Assembly (NCBI RefSeq): GCF_001014645.1
Contig: NZ_LASZ01000007.1
Coordinates: 1 to 64,000, forward strand
From: Luteimonas sp. FCS-9
GTDB taxonomy: Bacteria; Pseudomonadota; Gammaproteobacteria; Xanthomonadales; Xanthomonadaceae
Direction of reading: 5' to 3'
Length of the DNA stretch: 64,000 bases
Shown one piece after another: positions 46,406-55,831 of this stretch. The translations under genes were made by a program, and so were the position numbers. Each line of letters starts with the position of its first letter. Within the stretch, counting starts at the first letter, position 1. A model generated the notes under the pieces. The model was not told the origin of the DNA. It saw only the letters and a program-made list of their open reading frames with translations, and did not search any database.

Positions 46406-47086
46406 ATGATGGCCCGTTCCTACGCCCCGTCCGCCGTGCGGGCGATGGCGACGCTTTGTCTCGCCCTGCTGCTCCCGGTCCTGGCCGGTTGCAGCGGCCT
46501 GAGCCGCGGCAGCCTCGATGCCGCCCGCCTCGCGGTGTTCGGCTCCAAGCTCGACATCACCGCGGAACAGGTGGCCGCCAATCCCTACGCCCAGATGCTG
46601 GTGCAGGGTGACGATTTCGAGGCCCTGATGGTGCTGGGCAACGACGACGCCGGCCGCAGCGCCTGGTACAGCCCCGACCGCCGGATCATCTTCCTGCAGG
46701 GCGGCCTGCTGAGCGGAACCGCCGGCCTGCCCCAGGACGCGAGCGACATCCGCCTGGTCGGCGACAACCCGTTCGCGCGGCTGGCGAGCCTCGAAGGCAC
46801 GGTCGCCACGCTCCGACGCTACGACTGGATGCCCGGCTACCGCCACGGCGCGATGGTGCAAGGCGAACTGCGTCGAACCGGACCAGAGCAGGTGGAGATC
46901 CTCGGCACGACGCATACGCTTGTGCGGTTCGACGAGAGCCTGCGCGGCGCGGGCGTCGAGGCGACCAACACCTACTGGGCGGAGCCGCAGACCGGCTTCA
47001 TCCGCAGGAGCCGGCAACTGGTGGCGCCCGGCCACAGCGTGGACCTCGTGCAGCTCAAGCCGTACCGGCCGGGAGGCGCCCGATGA
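46406..47086 (+). CDS. yjbF: YjbF/GfcB-family lipoprotein
   Basis: The 226-residue product has a lipoprotein signal with lipobox LAGC (Cys29) and the YjbF/GfcB (DUF2886) domain: ALMVLGNDDAGRSAWYSPD, then a beta-rich region ending TNTYWAEPQTGFIRRSRQ. Members belong to group 4 capsule and yjbEFGH operons and act in the periplasm or outer membrane in polysaccharide secretion; the reaction is unknown. It overlaps the next gene by ATGA. Confidence 0.85.
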   Translation: MMARSYAPSAVRAMATLCLALLLPVLAGCSGLSRGSLDAARLAVFGSKLDITAEQVAANPYAQMLVQGDDFEALMVLGNDDAGRSAWYSPDRRIIFLQGGLLSGTAGLPQDASDIRLVGDNPFARLASLEGTVATLRRYDWMPGYRHGAMVQGELRRTGPEQVEILGTTHTLVRFDESLRGAGVEATNTYWAEPQTGFIRRSRQLVAPGHSVDLVQLKPYRPGGAR

Positions 47087-47889
47087 AGCGCATGTCGCTG
47101 CTCCTGGCCCTGCTCGCCGCGACGACCGCCGCGCAGGCGCAGTCCGGGACGCTGCAGGTCCGCGTCGATGGCGCGGTGCAGCGCCCCTCCGTGTTCCAGG
47201 TGCCGACCGGCACCCGGCTGGCCGAGGTCCTGCTGGCGGCAATGCCGACCGAGGCTGCCTATCCGACCGGGGCCGCGCTGCTGCGCCCGTCCGCGCTCGA
47301 GGCGCAGACGCGCCTCAAGGCCGGCGTGCTGCACGACCTGCAAGCCCTGCAGTCGGCTGTCGACGTGCAGCCGGCCACGGCCGCCGCTGCGGCGCGCTTG
47401 GAAGCCGAGCTTGCGGCGATGCCCGTCACCGGCCGCGTCCGCAACGAACTCGCCGCGCGCGTGGTCGAGGTGCGCCCCGAGACCAACCTCGTGCTGCAAC
47501 CCGGGGACCATGTCCTCTATCCGACGCGGCCCACCCAGGTGCGGGTGACCGGCGCGGTCGCTGCGCCCTGCACCTTGCCGCACGCGCCGCTGCGCGATGC
47601 CGTCGAGTACCTGCACGACTGCCCGGCCGCGGCTGCCGACGGCGACCTGCTGTTCGCGGTGCAGCCCGACGGCACGGTCCAGACGCTCGGCATCGCCGCC
47701 TGGAACCGCAGCCCGCACCAGGCGCTCGCCCCGGGGGCGACGCTCTACGTGCCGCTGCCCGAACGCGACCTGCGCCGGGCCGGCACGCCGGACCTCAACC
47801 GCGAACTCGCCGACTTCCTGGCGACCCAGCCGATCGCCCCTCTGCCCGCCCACGCGCCGGACACTTCGAACACGGACCCCGCACCATGA
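47083..47889 (+). CDS. yjbG: YjbG/GfcC-family capsule biosynthesis protein
   Basis: The 268-residue product has a signal peptide (ending AAQAQ), a first beta-grasp domain (VRVDGAVQRPSVFQVPTGTR), a helical hairpin and a second beta-grasp domain (QVRVTGAVAAPCTLPHAPL), the GfcC fold. GfcC-type proteins are periplasmic partners of Wza-type exporters. ATGA overlaps on both sides couple it to yjbF and yjbH. Confidence 0.85.
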   Translation: MKRMSLLLALLAATTAAQAQSGTLQVRVDGAVQRPSVFQVPTGTRLAEVLLAAMPTEAAYPTGAALLRPSALEAQTRLKAGVLHDLQALQSAVDVQPATAAAAARLEAELAAMPVTGRVRNELAARVVEVRPETNLVLQPGDHVLYPTRPTQVRVTGAVAAPCTLPHAPLRDAVEYLHDCPAAAADGDLLFAVQPDGTVQTLGIAAWNRSPHQALAPGATLYVPLPERDLRRAGTPDLNRELADFLATQPIAPLPAHAPDTSNTDPAP

Positions 47890-50072
47890 CCGCCCGCCAT
47901 CGCCGCCGCCCCGTCCACCTGGCGCCGGGGCTGCTGGCCCTGGCGATCGCCGGCAGCCTGCACGCGCAGGAATCGGCGCATGACCTCGTCACCCAGGGCG
48001 ACTGGGGCGGCGCCGGCCTGCTGCAGACCCCGACCGCGCGCATGGAGGCCGAAGGCCAGCTCAGCCTGACCGGTAGTTACACCGCGCCATACGCGCGCTA
48101 CAACCTGTCGATGCAGCCGTTCCCGTGGTTCGAGGGCACGTTCCGCTACATGAACGTCAACAATCGCCGCTATGGGCGTCCCAGCCTGAGCGGCGACCAG
48201 CACTTCAAGGACAAGTCGATCGACATCAAGGTGCGACTCTGGGAAGAGAGTCGCCATTGGCCGGAAATCGCCTTCGGCATGCGCGACGTCGGCGGCACCG
48301 GCCTGTTCTCGAGCGAGTACCTCGTGGCGAACAAGCGGTTCGGCAGTATCGATGCCAGCCTCGGATTCGCGACCGGCTACATCGGCAACCGCGGCGACAT
48401 CGCCAATCCGCTGCGCCTGATCGACGACCGTTTCGAGACGCGGCCGATCCCCGATCCCGACATCACGCGCGCCGGCCAGGCCGGTCGTGACGTGTTCCGT
48501 GGCCCGATCGGCGTATTCGGTGGCATCACCTGGCAGACGCCGCTCGACCAGCTGCTGCTCAAGGTCGAGCTCGACGGCAACGACTACGAGCGCGAGCCCC
48601 AGGGCAACAATCAGCGCCAGGACTCGCCAATCAATGTCGGCTTGGTCTATCGCCCCAGCCCGAACCTGCAGCTGACCGCCGGCCTGGAGCGCGGCAACAC
48701 CGCGGTGATCGGCCTGACGTTGACGACCAATCTCGCAACGGCGCGCAGCAATGCCCCGATCCTGGACCGGCCCGTCGTGCCGCTGCGGCGCCATGCCGAT
48801 CCTGACGCCAGCGTCGGCGCGGCCACCGGGGCGCCGGTTCCGGCGTCGGACGATGGGGCCGGCACAGATCCCGACTGGGCCAGCATCGCCGCCGACCTCG
48901 GCCAGGAAGCAGGCATCCGCGTGTCGCGCATCACGCGCCGCGATCACGAGGTCATCGTCCACGGCAGCCACAACCGCTATTTCTACCCGGCGCAAGGCAT
49001 CGGTCGCGGCGCCCGCGTGCTCGACAACGCGCTGGGCGACGATGTCGCGTGGTTCACGTTCGCGCACGAACGCGCCGGCACGCCGATCGCCGAGACCAGC
49101 GTGGAGCGGCAGGCCTTCGCCGACTACGTGGACAGGCGGATCGACCTGCCCGCGTTCGCGCGCAAGGTGGAGCTGGCGCCTCCGGCGCAGCAACGCCGCG
49201 AAGAGGTCTACGAGGCGCCGTTCCGACGCCTGCGCGGCAGCATCGCACCCGGCTACAAGCAGGTGCTGGGCGGACCCGACGGTTTCATCCTCTACCAGCT
49301 GTCGGCCGACTTCAGCGGTGCCTACTGGTTCGGGCGCAGCACCTGGCTGTCGGGCATGGTCAGCGTCGACATCGCCAACAACTTCGACAAGTTCCGCTAC
49401 GACGCGCCCACGCGGCTGCCGCGCGTGCGCACCTGGCAGCGCCAGTACATGACCACGTCCGACGTGACCGTGCCCAACCTGCAGCTCACGACCGTGCACC
49501 AGCTCGGTCGCGACTGGTATGGCATGGCCTACGCCGGCTACCTGGAGGCGATGTACGGCGGCGTGGGCGGCGAGCTGCTGTACCGGCCGTTCGGCGAGCA
49601 GTGGGCGCTGGGCATGGACGTCAACCAAGTGCGGCAGCGCGACTTCGACCAGCACGCCGGCTTCCGCGACTACGAGATCACGACCGGCCACATCACCGGC
49701 TACTACACCTTCGGCCGCAAGCACCGGCTCCAGGCCAACGTCAGCGTGGGCAAGTACCTGGCCGGCGACATCGGCACCACGGTCAACCTGACCCGCCGGT
49801 TCGACAATGGCGTGACCATGGGCGCCTACGCGACCAAGACCAACATCTCCTCTCGCACGTTCGGCGAGGGCAGCTTCGACAAGGGCATCTATTTCTCGAT
49901 CCCGATGGACTTCCTGCTGCCCCGTCCGAGCCGCGCCCGCGCCGAGATCATGTGGCAACCGCTGTTCCGTGACGGCGGCGCCAAGCTGTTCCGGACCTAT
50001 GGCCTGTACCCGATGACCGGCGAGCGCAGCGGGGACCTGCTGTTGGACAACCTGGAATGGGTGGACCGGTAG
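47886..50072 (+). CDS. yjbH: YjbH/GfcD-family outer-membrane beta-barrel protein
   Basis: The 728-residue product has a signal peptide (ending SLHAQ) and a YjbH domain with many amphipathic strands: GDWGGAGLLQTPTARM, MRDVGGTGLFSSEYLVA and GYYTFGRKHRLQANVSVGKY. The family is predicted to form large or double outer-membrane barrels that help polysaccharide export. It is the last gene of wza-yjbFGH. Internal residues about 300-330 form an Ala/Asp/Pro linker between two barrel halves. Confidence 0.87.
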   Translation: MTARHRRRPVHLAPGLLALAIAGSLHAQESAHDLVTQGDWGGAGLLQTPTARMEAEGQLSLTGSYTAPYARYNLSMQPFPWFEGTFRYMNVNNRRYGRPSLSGDQHFKDKSIDIKVRLWEESRHWPEIAFGMRDVGGTGLFSSEYLVANKRFGSIDASLGFATGYIGNRGDIANPLRLIDDRFETRPIPDPDITRAGQAGRDVFRGPIGVFGGITWQTPLDQLLLKVELDGNDYEREPQGNNQRQDSPINVGLVYRPSPNLQLTAGLERGNTAVIGLTLTTNLATARSNAPILDRPVVPLRRHADPDASVGAATGAPVPASDDGAGTDPDWASIAADLGQEAGIRVSRITRRDHEVIVHGSHNRYFYPAQGIGRGARVLDNALGDDVAWFTFAHERAGTPIAETSVERQAFADYVDRRIDLPAFARKVELAPPAQQRREEVYEAPFRRLRGSIAPGYKQVLGGPDGFILYQLSADFSGAYWFGRSTWLSGMVSVDIANNFDKFRYDAPTRLPRVRTWQRQYMTTSDVTVPNLQLTTVHQLGRDWYGMAYAGYLEAMYGGVGGELLYRPFGEQWALGMDVNQVRQRDFDQHAGFRDYEITTGHITGYYTFGRKHRLQANVSVGKYLAGDIGTTVNLTRRFDNGVTMGAYATKTNISSRTFGEGSFDKGIYFSIPMDFLLPRPSRARAEIMWQPLFRDGGAKLFRTYGLYPMTGERSGDLLLDNLEWVDR

Positions 50073-50430
50073 CCATCGCGCGACATACCCGATGAATGAC
50101 GCATTCAAGAACATGACTTGGCGCGCTGCGCGCACTTCGGCTCGATCTTGTGTGAATGCCGGCGGTCGGCCGTTCATCGAAACAGGCGCCATATGGCAGT
50201 TTCGGTCACTTGTTGACGCACTGCAGCAACTTTTCGTTGCCACCCTGCGCCGCGTGTGAGAAATTTCTCACCATTCGTGAATAGGCGTGAGGTTCGCGAC
50301 AGCGGGCCGAACAGACAAAGCGGCGTCAGACCGCGACCATTGGTTTGTTGAGTACTGGACACAGGGTGAAGTCGGGGGCGTCCCACGGGAGGGGCCCGGG
50401 TCGGCTCTGTGCTCGATGAAGGAGTCGAGC
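50073..50430. other. promoter region before the GumD-like gene
   Basis: A 358-base gap with locally higher AT that should carry the promoter of the second half of locus B. It holds a perfect 16-base palindrome (50256-50271). An in-frame extension of the next gene to 50287 has no ribosome site and poor composition, so it is treated as noncoding leader. Confidence 0.55.
50256..50271. promoter_or_regulatory. perfect 16-bp palindrome, possible operator
   Basis: GTGAGAAATTTCTCAC is an uninterrupted dyad about 160 bases before the GumD-like start. It resembles a dimeric regulator site. It is not a good CRP/Clp box, because the TGTGA and TCAC halves are eight bases apart instead of six. No matching second copy was noticed in the window. 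Confidence 0.5.
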
Positions 50431-51864
50431 ATGTTTTTCGCACCCAGCCGGCCGCAGGCCGAAGGGGACTGGCGCATTGCCAGCAAGTTGACGGCCCTGC
50501 TGTCCTGGGGGCTGCGTGCCCTGGACGTGGTGGTGCTGCTGGTCGCCGGCCTCGTCGCCTACTGGCTGCGCTTCGACACCTTCGCGATGCCGCTCGACTA
50601 CGTGCGCAACCTGGCACGTGTGCTCATCTTTGCGGTCCTGGTGCTCAACGGTTCCACCCTCTATCACAGCTGGCGCGGGAAGGGCCTGGTCCGCGAGGGC
50701 AGCCAGTTGCTGGCGCTGTGGACGCTCGTCTTCGCCGCCAGCATCCTCTACACGGTCGCGTTCAAGCTCAGCGAGGACTTTTCGCGGCTGTGGTGGGCGA
50801 CCTGGTTCGGTCTCACCGTCGCCGGCACCAGCCTCCTGCGCGTCGGCGTGCGCAGCTTGGCCGACCAGCTGCGCGCGCGCGGTGTCGACCGGCGCACCGC
50901 GGTGATCGTCGGCGGTGGCCGCGACGCCAGACGCCTGGCCGAGCAGCTCGTGGCCCAGCCGTGGCTCGGCCTGCAGGTGCGCGGCTGGTTCGCGCCGGCG
51001 ACCTCGCGCCAGCGGCTCGACGGCCTGCCCCTGCTCGGCAGCGTGGACGCGCTGGAGCAGTACGTGCGGCGGCTGCGCATCGACCAGGTGTGGATCGCGC
51101 TGCCGATGAGCGCCGAGGCCGAGATCCAGGACGTGCTGCACCGCCTGCGGCACTCCACCGCCGACATCAAGCTGGTGCCCGACCTGTTCGGCATGCAGAT
51201 GCTGAACCACTCGGTGGAGCAGGTGGCCGGCGTACCGATCATCAACCTGCGCAGCAGCCCGCTGCGTGGGGACGCCTACGTGCTCAAGGCGGTCGAGGAC
51301 CACGTGCTGGCATTCCTGATCCTGCTGCTGATCTCGCCGCTGATGCTGGGCATCGCCCTGGGCGTGAAACTGTCGTCGCCTGGCCCGGTGTTCTTCCGCC
51401 AGCGGCGCCACGGCCTCAACGGCCGCGAGATCAAGGTGCTGAAGTTCCGCAGCATGCGCGTCCACGCGGAGACGGCAGGCAAGGTCACCCAGGCCAGGAA
51501 GGGCGATCCGCGCGTGACCGCGTTCGGCGCCTTCCTGCGCCGTACCAGCCTCGACGAACTGCCGCAGTTCATCAACGTGCTCAAGGGCGACATGTCGATC
51601 GTCGGGCCGCGCCCGCACGCGATCGCCCACAACCACGAGTTCATGGACCAAGTGGACGACTACATGCAGCGCCACCGGGTCAAGCCCGGCATCACCGGCT
51701 GGGCGCAGGTCAACGGCCTGCGCGGCGAGACCGACACGCTTGATAAAATGGCCCGCCGCGTCGAGCACGACCTGTACTACCTGCAGAACTGGTCGCTGGC
51801 CTTCGACCTGCGGATCATCGTCATGACGGTCTTCAAGGGCTTCATCGGCCGCAACGCCTACTGA
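50431..51864 (+). CDS. undecaprenyl-phosphate glucose phosphotransferase (GumD/WcaJ type)
   Basis: Starts the locus B repeat unit by transferring glucose-1-phosphate (by family) to undecaprenyl phosphate. The 477 residues have four to five N-terminal helices, a CoA-binding-like domain ([17 protein letters not shown]) and a C-terminal sugar transferase domain with [29 protein letters not shown] and GPRPHA. Length is close to Xanthomonas GumD (484). The ATG at 50431 was chosen because AAGGAG lies six bases upstream of it. Preceded by a long regulatory gap. Confidence 0.93.
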   Translation: MFFAPSRPQAEGDWRIASKLTALLSWGLRALDVVVLLVAGLVAYWLRFDTFAMPLDYVRNLARVLIFAVLVLNGSTLYHSWRGKGLVREGSQLLALWTLVFAASILYTVAFKLSEDFSRLWWATWFGLTVAGTSLLRVGVRSLADQLRARGVDRRTAVIVGGGRDARRLAEQLVAQPWLGLQVRGWFAPATSRQRLDGLPLLGSVDALEQYVRRLRIDQVWIALPMSAEAEIQDVLHRLRHSTADIKLVPDLFGMQMLNHSVEQVAGVPIINLRSSPLRGDAYVLKAVEDHVLAFLILLLISPLMLGIALGVKLSSPGPVFFRQRRHGLNGREIKVLKFRSMRVHAETAGKVTQARKGDPRVTAFGAFLRRTSLDELPQFINVLKGDMSIVGPRPHAIAHNHEFMDQVDDYMQRHRVKPGITGWAQVNGLRGETDTLDKMARRVEHDLYYLQNWSLAFDLRIIVMTVFKGFIGRNAY

Positions 51865-51929
51865 CGGCAACGCGTCCTCGGTCTTCCCATCGCGCCCTTC
51901 CCCGCCCGCCGGAGAAGTCGCCACTCCCC

Positions 51930-51977
51930 CTTCCCCCGCCTGCGGGGGAAGTCGGCCCAAAGGGCCGGATGGGGGCG
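51930..51977. repeat. dispersed hairpin repeat, copy 6
   Basis: A beta module with stem CTTCCCCCGC-CT-GCGGGGGAAG and second stem CGGCCC-AAA-GGGCCG, followed by GATGGGGGC. Relative to copies 1 and 2 both stems carry paired changes that keep base pairing. It lies between the GumD-like and UDP-glucose dehydrogenase genes. Confidence 0.8.
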
Positions 51978-52049
51978 CCTTTTGCTGTTCGCTTCCTTAG
52001 CTCTCCGCTCCACCCTTCCAACCCACATCCCACAACCAGCCCACCGCCC

Positions 52050-53216
52050 ATGAAAATCGCCATCGCCGGCACCGGCTACGTCGGTCTGTCCAACGCCCTC
52101 CTCCTCGCCCAGCACCACACCGTGGTCGCCCTGGACATCGACGCTGCCAAGATCGAGATGCTCAACCGCCGCGAATCGCCGCTGGACGATGCCGAGATCC
52201 GCGAGTACCTCGCCAAGCCGGAGCTGGATTTCACCGCGACGACCGATCCCCTGCAGGCCTACGCGGGTGCAGACTACGTCGTCATCGCGACCCCGACTGA
52301 CTACGACACGACGTCGAACTACTTCAACACCCGTTCGGTCGAAAGCGTCATCGCGCAGGTGCGGGAGATCAACCCCGACGCGGTGATGGTGGTCAAATCC
52401 ACCGTGCCGGTGGGCTTCACCGCCAAGGTCCGAGCACAGTTCGGCACCGACAATGTGCTGTTCTCGCCGGAGTTCCTGCGCGAAGGCCGGGCGCTGTACG
52501 ACAACCTGCATCCCAGCCGGATCATCGTCGGCGAGCGCTCCGAACGCGCCGCCGTCTTCGCGGGCCTGTTGCAGGAAGGTGCGATCAAGCAGGACGTCCC
52601 GGTGCTGTTCACCGATGCGACCGAGGCCGAGGCGATCAAGCTGTTCGCCAACACCTACCTCGCGATGCGGGTGGCGTACTTCAACGAGCTGGACACCTAC
52701 GCCTGCACCCATGGCCTGGATACCCGGCAGATCATCGAAGGCGTGAGCCTCGATCCGCGCATCGGCAGCCACTACAACAATCCTTCGTTCGGCTACGGCG
52801 GCTATTGCCTGCCCAAGGATACCAAGCAGTTGCTCGCCAACTACCGCGATGTCCCGCAGAACATGATCCACGCCATCGTGGAAGCGAATCGGACCCGGAA
52901 GGATTTCATTGCCGAGGACATCCTTCGCCGGAATCCGCGCGTTGTAGGCATGTTCCGACTCGTCATGAAGGCGGGGTCGGATAATTTCCGGGCTTCCGCA
53001 ATACAGGGAGTCATGAAGCGAATCAAGGCCAAGGGTGTCGAGGTGATCGTGTATGAGCCGGCGCTTCAGCAGGATGATTTCTTCGGATCCAGGGTCGTCC
53101 GTGATATCGCCAAGTTCAAGGAGGCGGCAGATCTCATCGTGGCCAATCGGCTGACGGAGCAGTTACGTGACGTCGAAGCCAAGGTTTATAGCCGGGATCT
53201 GTTCGCGGCCGATTGA
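52050..53216 (+). CDS. ugd: UDP-glucose 6-dehydrogenase
   Basis: Makes UDP-glucuronate for an acidic polysaccharide. The 388 residues show [19 protein letters not shown] (NAD site), [20 protein letters not shown], catalytic Cys253 in [15 protein letters not shown], and the C-terminal UDP domain. The short form with LPKDT is of the enterobacterial Ugd/KfiD type. Codon use changes within the gene: the first 830 bases are strongly GC-biased, while from about 52,880 A/T-ending codons become frequent, which suggests a recombination join. Confidence 0.94.
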   Translation: MKIAIAGTGYVGLSNALLLAQHHTVVALDIDAAKIEMLNRRESPLDDAEIREYLAKPELDFTATTDPLQAYAGADYVVIATPTDYDTTSNYFNTRSVESVIAQVREINPDAVMVVKSTVPVGFTAKVRAQFGTDNVLFSPEFLREGRALYDNLHPSRIIVGERSERAAVFAGLLQEGAIKQDVPVLFTDATEAEAIKLFANTYLAMRVAYFNELDTYACTHGLDTRQIIEGVSLDPRIGSHYNNPSFGYGGYCLPKDTKQLLANYRDVPQNMIHAIVEANRTRKDFIAEDILRRNPRVVGMFRLVMKAGSDNFRASAIQGVMKRIKAKGVEVIVYEPALQQDDFFGSRVVRDIAKFKEAADLIVANRLTEQLRDVEAKVYSRDLFAAD

Positions 53217-53296
53217 CGCAGTGGAAATGCGAGCCAGTGTTGCCGCCCACCCATTAAGACTCAAAATATCGCGATCGATGTCGTATTCGGTGCTCC

Positions 53297-54754
53297 ATGC
53301 AAGGTAAGGAATTAAAGCGAAAGAGTGTCCGCGGTGGCGTCGTCACAATGGCGGCGCAAGGTGGAAGCATCGCTGTACAGATTGCTTCTACCGTGGTGCT
53401 CTCGCGCCTTCTTCCTGCCGAAGATTTCGGCATTATCGCGATGATCGTCGCGGTCACTGCATTTGCGGGCCTGTTCCGTGACATGGGCTTGTCAACGGCG
53501 TCCATCCAGAAGGTGAATCTCACCTTCGCGCAGACCAATGCGCTGTTCTGGATCAATGTGGCAACCGGCGCATTCCTGACGCTTCTGGTAGCAGCATGTG
53601 CCCCGTTTGTAGCCAAGTTCTACGGGCGCGCTGAACTGCTGCCGGTCACAGTGCTCCTGAGCAGCACCTTCCTGCTTGCCAGTCTCGGCGCCCAGCATGC
53701 TGCTTTAATGCAGCGTGAGCTTCGATTCAAGCCAAAAGCATTCTCCGATATCTCCGGCGCCATCGTTTCGCTGTTCACATCAATTACATTGGCAGCTAAT
53801 GGATATGGCTACTGGTCGCTCGCATGGGGCACAGTCGCGGGCGTATCCACGACGACGCTGCTTTATTTTTCCCTCTCCAGCTTCAGGCCTGGATTGCCCC
53901 GTCGCGCCGAGGGCGTCAAAGAACTCATAGGGTTCGGCGTCAATGTCACAGCGTTTGAATTCGTCAACTATTTCCATCGGAACCTGGATAATGTCCTCAT
54001 CGGACGAGTCTGGGGCGCTGGAGCGCTGGGGTTGTACAGTCGCGCATATCAGTTGATGATGCTCCCGATCATCAGCATCCGCACGCCGATCAATGCCGTC
54101 GCTCTTCCTGTCTTGAGCCGGCTTCAGGCTGAGCCTGATCAGTTCCGTCGATATTACCGACAGATCACGGCAGTGCTCGGGATGCTATCGATCCCGCTGA
54201 TGGCATTCCTCACGGTCAATGCTGAAGGCGTCATTCGCGTGGCGTTGGGCGATGGCTGGTCGGAGATGGTTCCGATCTTCGTGCTCCTGGGTTTGACCGG
54301 ACTTATTCAGCCGGCCGCCAGCCTGCGGGGACTCGTCCTACTTAGTCTGGGAAAAACCAAGCGCTATCTGATATGGGGCGTACTGAACGCCGTTGCGGTG
54401 AGCGTGGGCTTCGCAATCGGTGTTCTTTGGGGAAGCGTTGGGGTTGCGGCTTCTTATGCGATCACTAACTATCTTATTCTCTATCCGTCGCTCATCTTTG
54501 CTTTCAACGAAACACCAGTACGCCCATCGGATTTCTTTGCAGCTTTGATGAGGCCGTCTCTTTCCGCGGCGATTGCTAGCGGTGTCAACATATCTGCTAT
54601 TCCGTTCGTTTCGCCCTTCGGCGACTTTTTCTCGCTTGTTCTCGCATTTCTTGTCTTCTCGCTGGCATTTCTGGTCGTTTTTTGCCTGATTCCTGGCGGC
54701 GTCCGTGAGCTCAAGGCTTATGGGCGCCTCGCGCGGGAAATCAGGAGGAAATAA
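53297..54754 (+). CDS. polysaccharide flippase Wzx/WzxC (MOP superfamily)
   Basis: Translocates lipid-linked repeat units of locus B. The 485 residues form about fourteen helices; SVRGGVVTMAAQGGSIAVQI and VLSRLLPAEDFGIIAMIVAV are typical of the WzxC/GumJ branch. Later comes DNVLIGRVWGAGALGLYSRA. It is the second flippase of the window and is not closely similar to the one at 31414, consistent with separate export routes. Start is the ATG at 53297. Confidence 0.92.
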   Translation: MQGKELKRKSVRGGVVTMAAQGGSIAVQIASTVVLSRLLPAEDFGIIAMIVAVTAFAGLFRDMGLSTASIQKVNLTFAQTNALFWINVATGAFLTLLVAACAPFVAKFYGRAELLPVTVLLSSTFLLASLGAQHAALMQRELRFKPKAFSDISGAIVSLFTSITLAANGYGYWSLAWGTVAGVSTTTLLYFSLSSFRPGLPRRAEGVKELIGFGVNVTAFEFVNYFHRNLDNVLIGRVWGAGALGLYSRAYQLMMLPIISIRTPINAVALPVLSRLQAEPDQFRRYYRQITAVLGMLSIPLMAFLTVNAEGVIRVALGDGWSEMVPIFVLLGLTGLIQPAASLRGLVLLSLGKTKRYLIWGVLNAVAVSVGFAIGVLWGSVGVAASYAITNYLILYPSLIFAFNETPVRPSDFFAALMRPSLSAAIASGVNISAIPFVSPFGDFFSLVLAFLVFSLAFLVVFCLIPGGVRELKAYGRLAREIRRK

Positions 54755-54772
54755 AGAGAATGGAAAATTAAG

Positions 54773-55831
54773 ATGAGTGCTCTTTCTAAGATTAAACGAC
54801 GTTTGAAGTCGTGTCTGTCATTGCTGGATCGATTCCTCTTGCGTATCGCCGCCTCAAGTCGATTTTCCGCGGGACTGTACTATCTCGTCGCAGGATATTT
54901 CGGGCGTGAGCATGTCGCCACGCTTGCCGGAAGAATTGCTTACAACCGTTCCCTGCGTGACCCGCAGGAGAGCTCAGCGTTGTTGCGTCGTAACGTGCAT
55001 CGCCTCGAGAAGGGCTTGCTCATGCGGCCCAGGCGAGTCCCGTTTGCACTCAACTACATCGACGAAACGGTTTCGGCTTACGCGAGGGCTGCCGAAGGAG
55101 GCGTCCAGGGCCGCGAGTTGTGCTGGGCGCGTGACGTCCTCAATGAGTACATGGCGGTGACCCCTGCCCATCCGGCTGTGGATCCGCTCCGTGCCACCGT
55201 GCGTGATGCCGGCGCCAAAGTGGCGTCGGTGGATGCATGTGAGCAGATGATTCCCTATGTGCGCAGGATGGAGGATGCGCCCTCGATCACTTATGAGGAT
55301 CTGCTGGGGCTCGCAAAGTTCCGCCGTTCGGTACGCTGGTTTCTTCCCAAGGCCGTCCCTCGCGAGATGGTGGAGAAAGCGGTGCTCGTTGCTGGCTACT
55401 CGCCGACGGCCTGCAATCGACAGCCATATGAGTTTCGGATCATTGATGACCCGGAGCTTGTGAAAGAAGCGATCAAGCTCCCGATGGGAACAGCCGGATT
55501 CGCGCATCAGGTTCCTGCGCTCGCTATCGTTGTTGGCAAGCAGCGCAATTACTTCAAGGAGCGGGATCGCCATTTGATCTATACGGATGGATCGCTTGCG
55601 ATCATGTCTTTCGTGTACGGGCTCGAAGTACAGGGGCTTGGTTCCTGCTGCATCAACTGGCCGGATATCGAGGATAGAGAGGAGAAGATGGCGAGCTTCC
55701 TGGGTCTCGCGCCAGACGAGCGGCCCATCATGTTGGTCGCATTTGGCTTCCCTGACCCGGAAGGCATGGTGGCATACTCGGGTAAGAAGCCCGTTTCAGT
55801 GATTTGCAAATACAACTTCGAGGCAAAATGA
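54773..55831 (+). CDS. nitroreductase-family protein of the exopolysaccharide locus
   Basis: The 352-residue product has an N-terminal helical region of about 160 residues of unknown fold and a C-terminal flavin nitroreductase domain: FRRSVRWFLPKAVPREM, AGYSPTACNRQPYEF (flavin-binding loop), LEVQGLGSCCINWPD. It overlaps the pyruvyl transferase gene by ATGA, so the two are made together. Related proteins are found near polysaccharide pyruvyl transferases in other loci. The substrate is unknown; a redox modification of a sugar or lipid carrier is speculation. Confidence 0.8.
   Translation: MSALSKIKRRLKSCLSLLDRFLLRIAASSRFSAGLYYLVAGYFGREHVATLAGRIAYNRSLRDPQESSALLRRNVHRLEKGLLMRPRRVPFALNYIDETVSAYARAAEGGVQGRELCWARDVLNEYMAVTPAHPAVDPLRATVRDAGAKVASVDACEQMIPYVRRMEDAPSITYEDLLGLAKFRRSVRWFLPKAVPREMVEKAVLVAGYSPTACNRQPYEFRIIDDPELVKEAIKLPMGTAGFAHQVPALAIVVGKQRNYFKERDRHLIYTDGSLAIMSFVYGLEVQGLGSCCINWPDIEDREEKMASFLGLAPDERPIMLVAFGFPDPEGMVAYSGKKPVSVICKYNFEAK

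Noticed and set aside
50255-50272. CRP/Clp-type site (TGTGA..TCAC) in front of the GumD-like gene.
   Set aside because: The half-sites are eight bases apart instead of six and the right half is incomplete. It is kept only as an unassigned palindrome.
50287-50430. N-terminal extension of the GumD-like protein to the ATG at 50287.
   Set aside because: The extension is polar, has no family match and no ribosome site, whereas AAGGAG lies just before the ATG at 50431.
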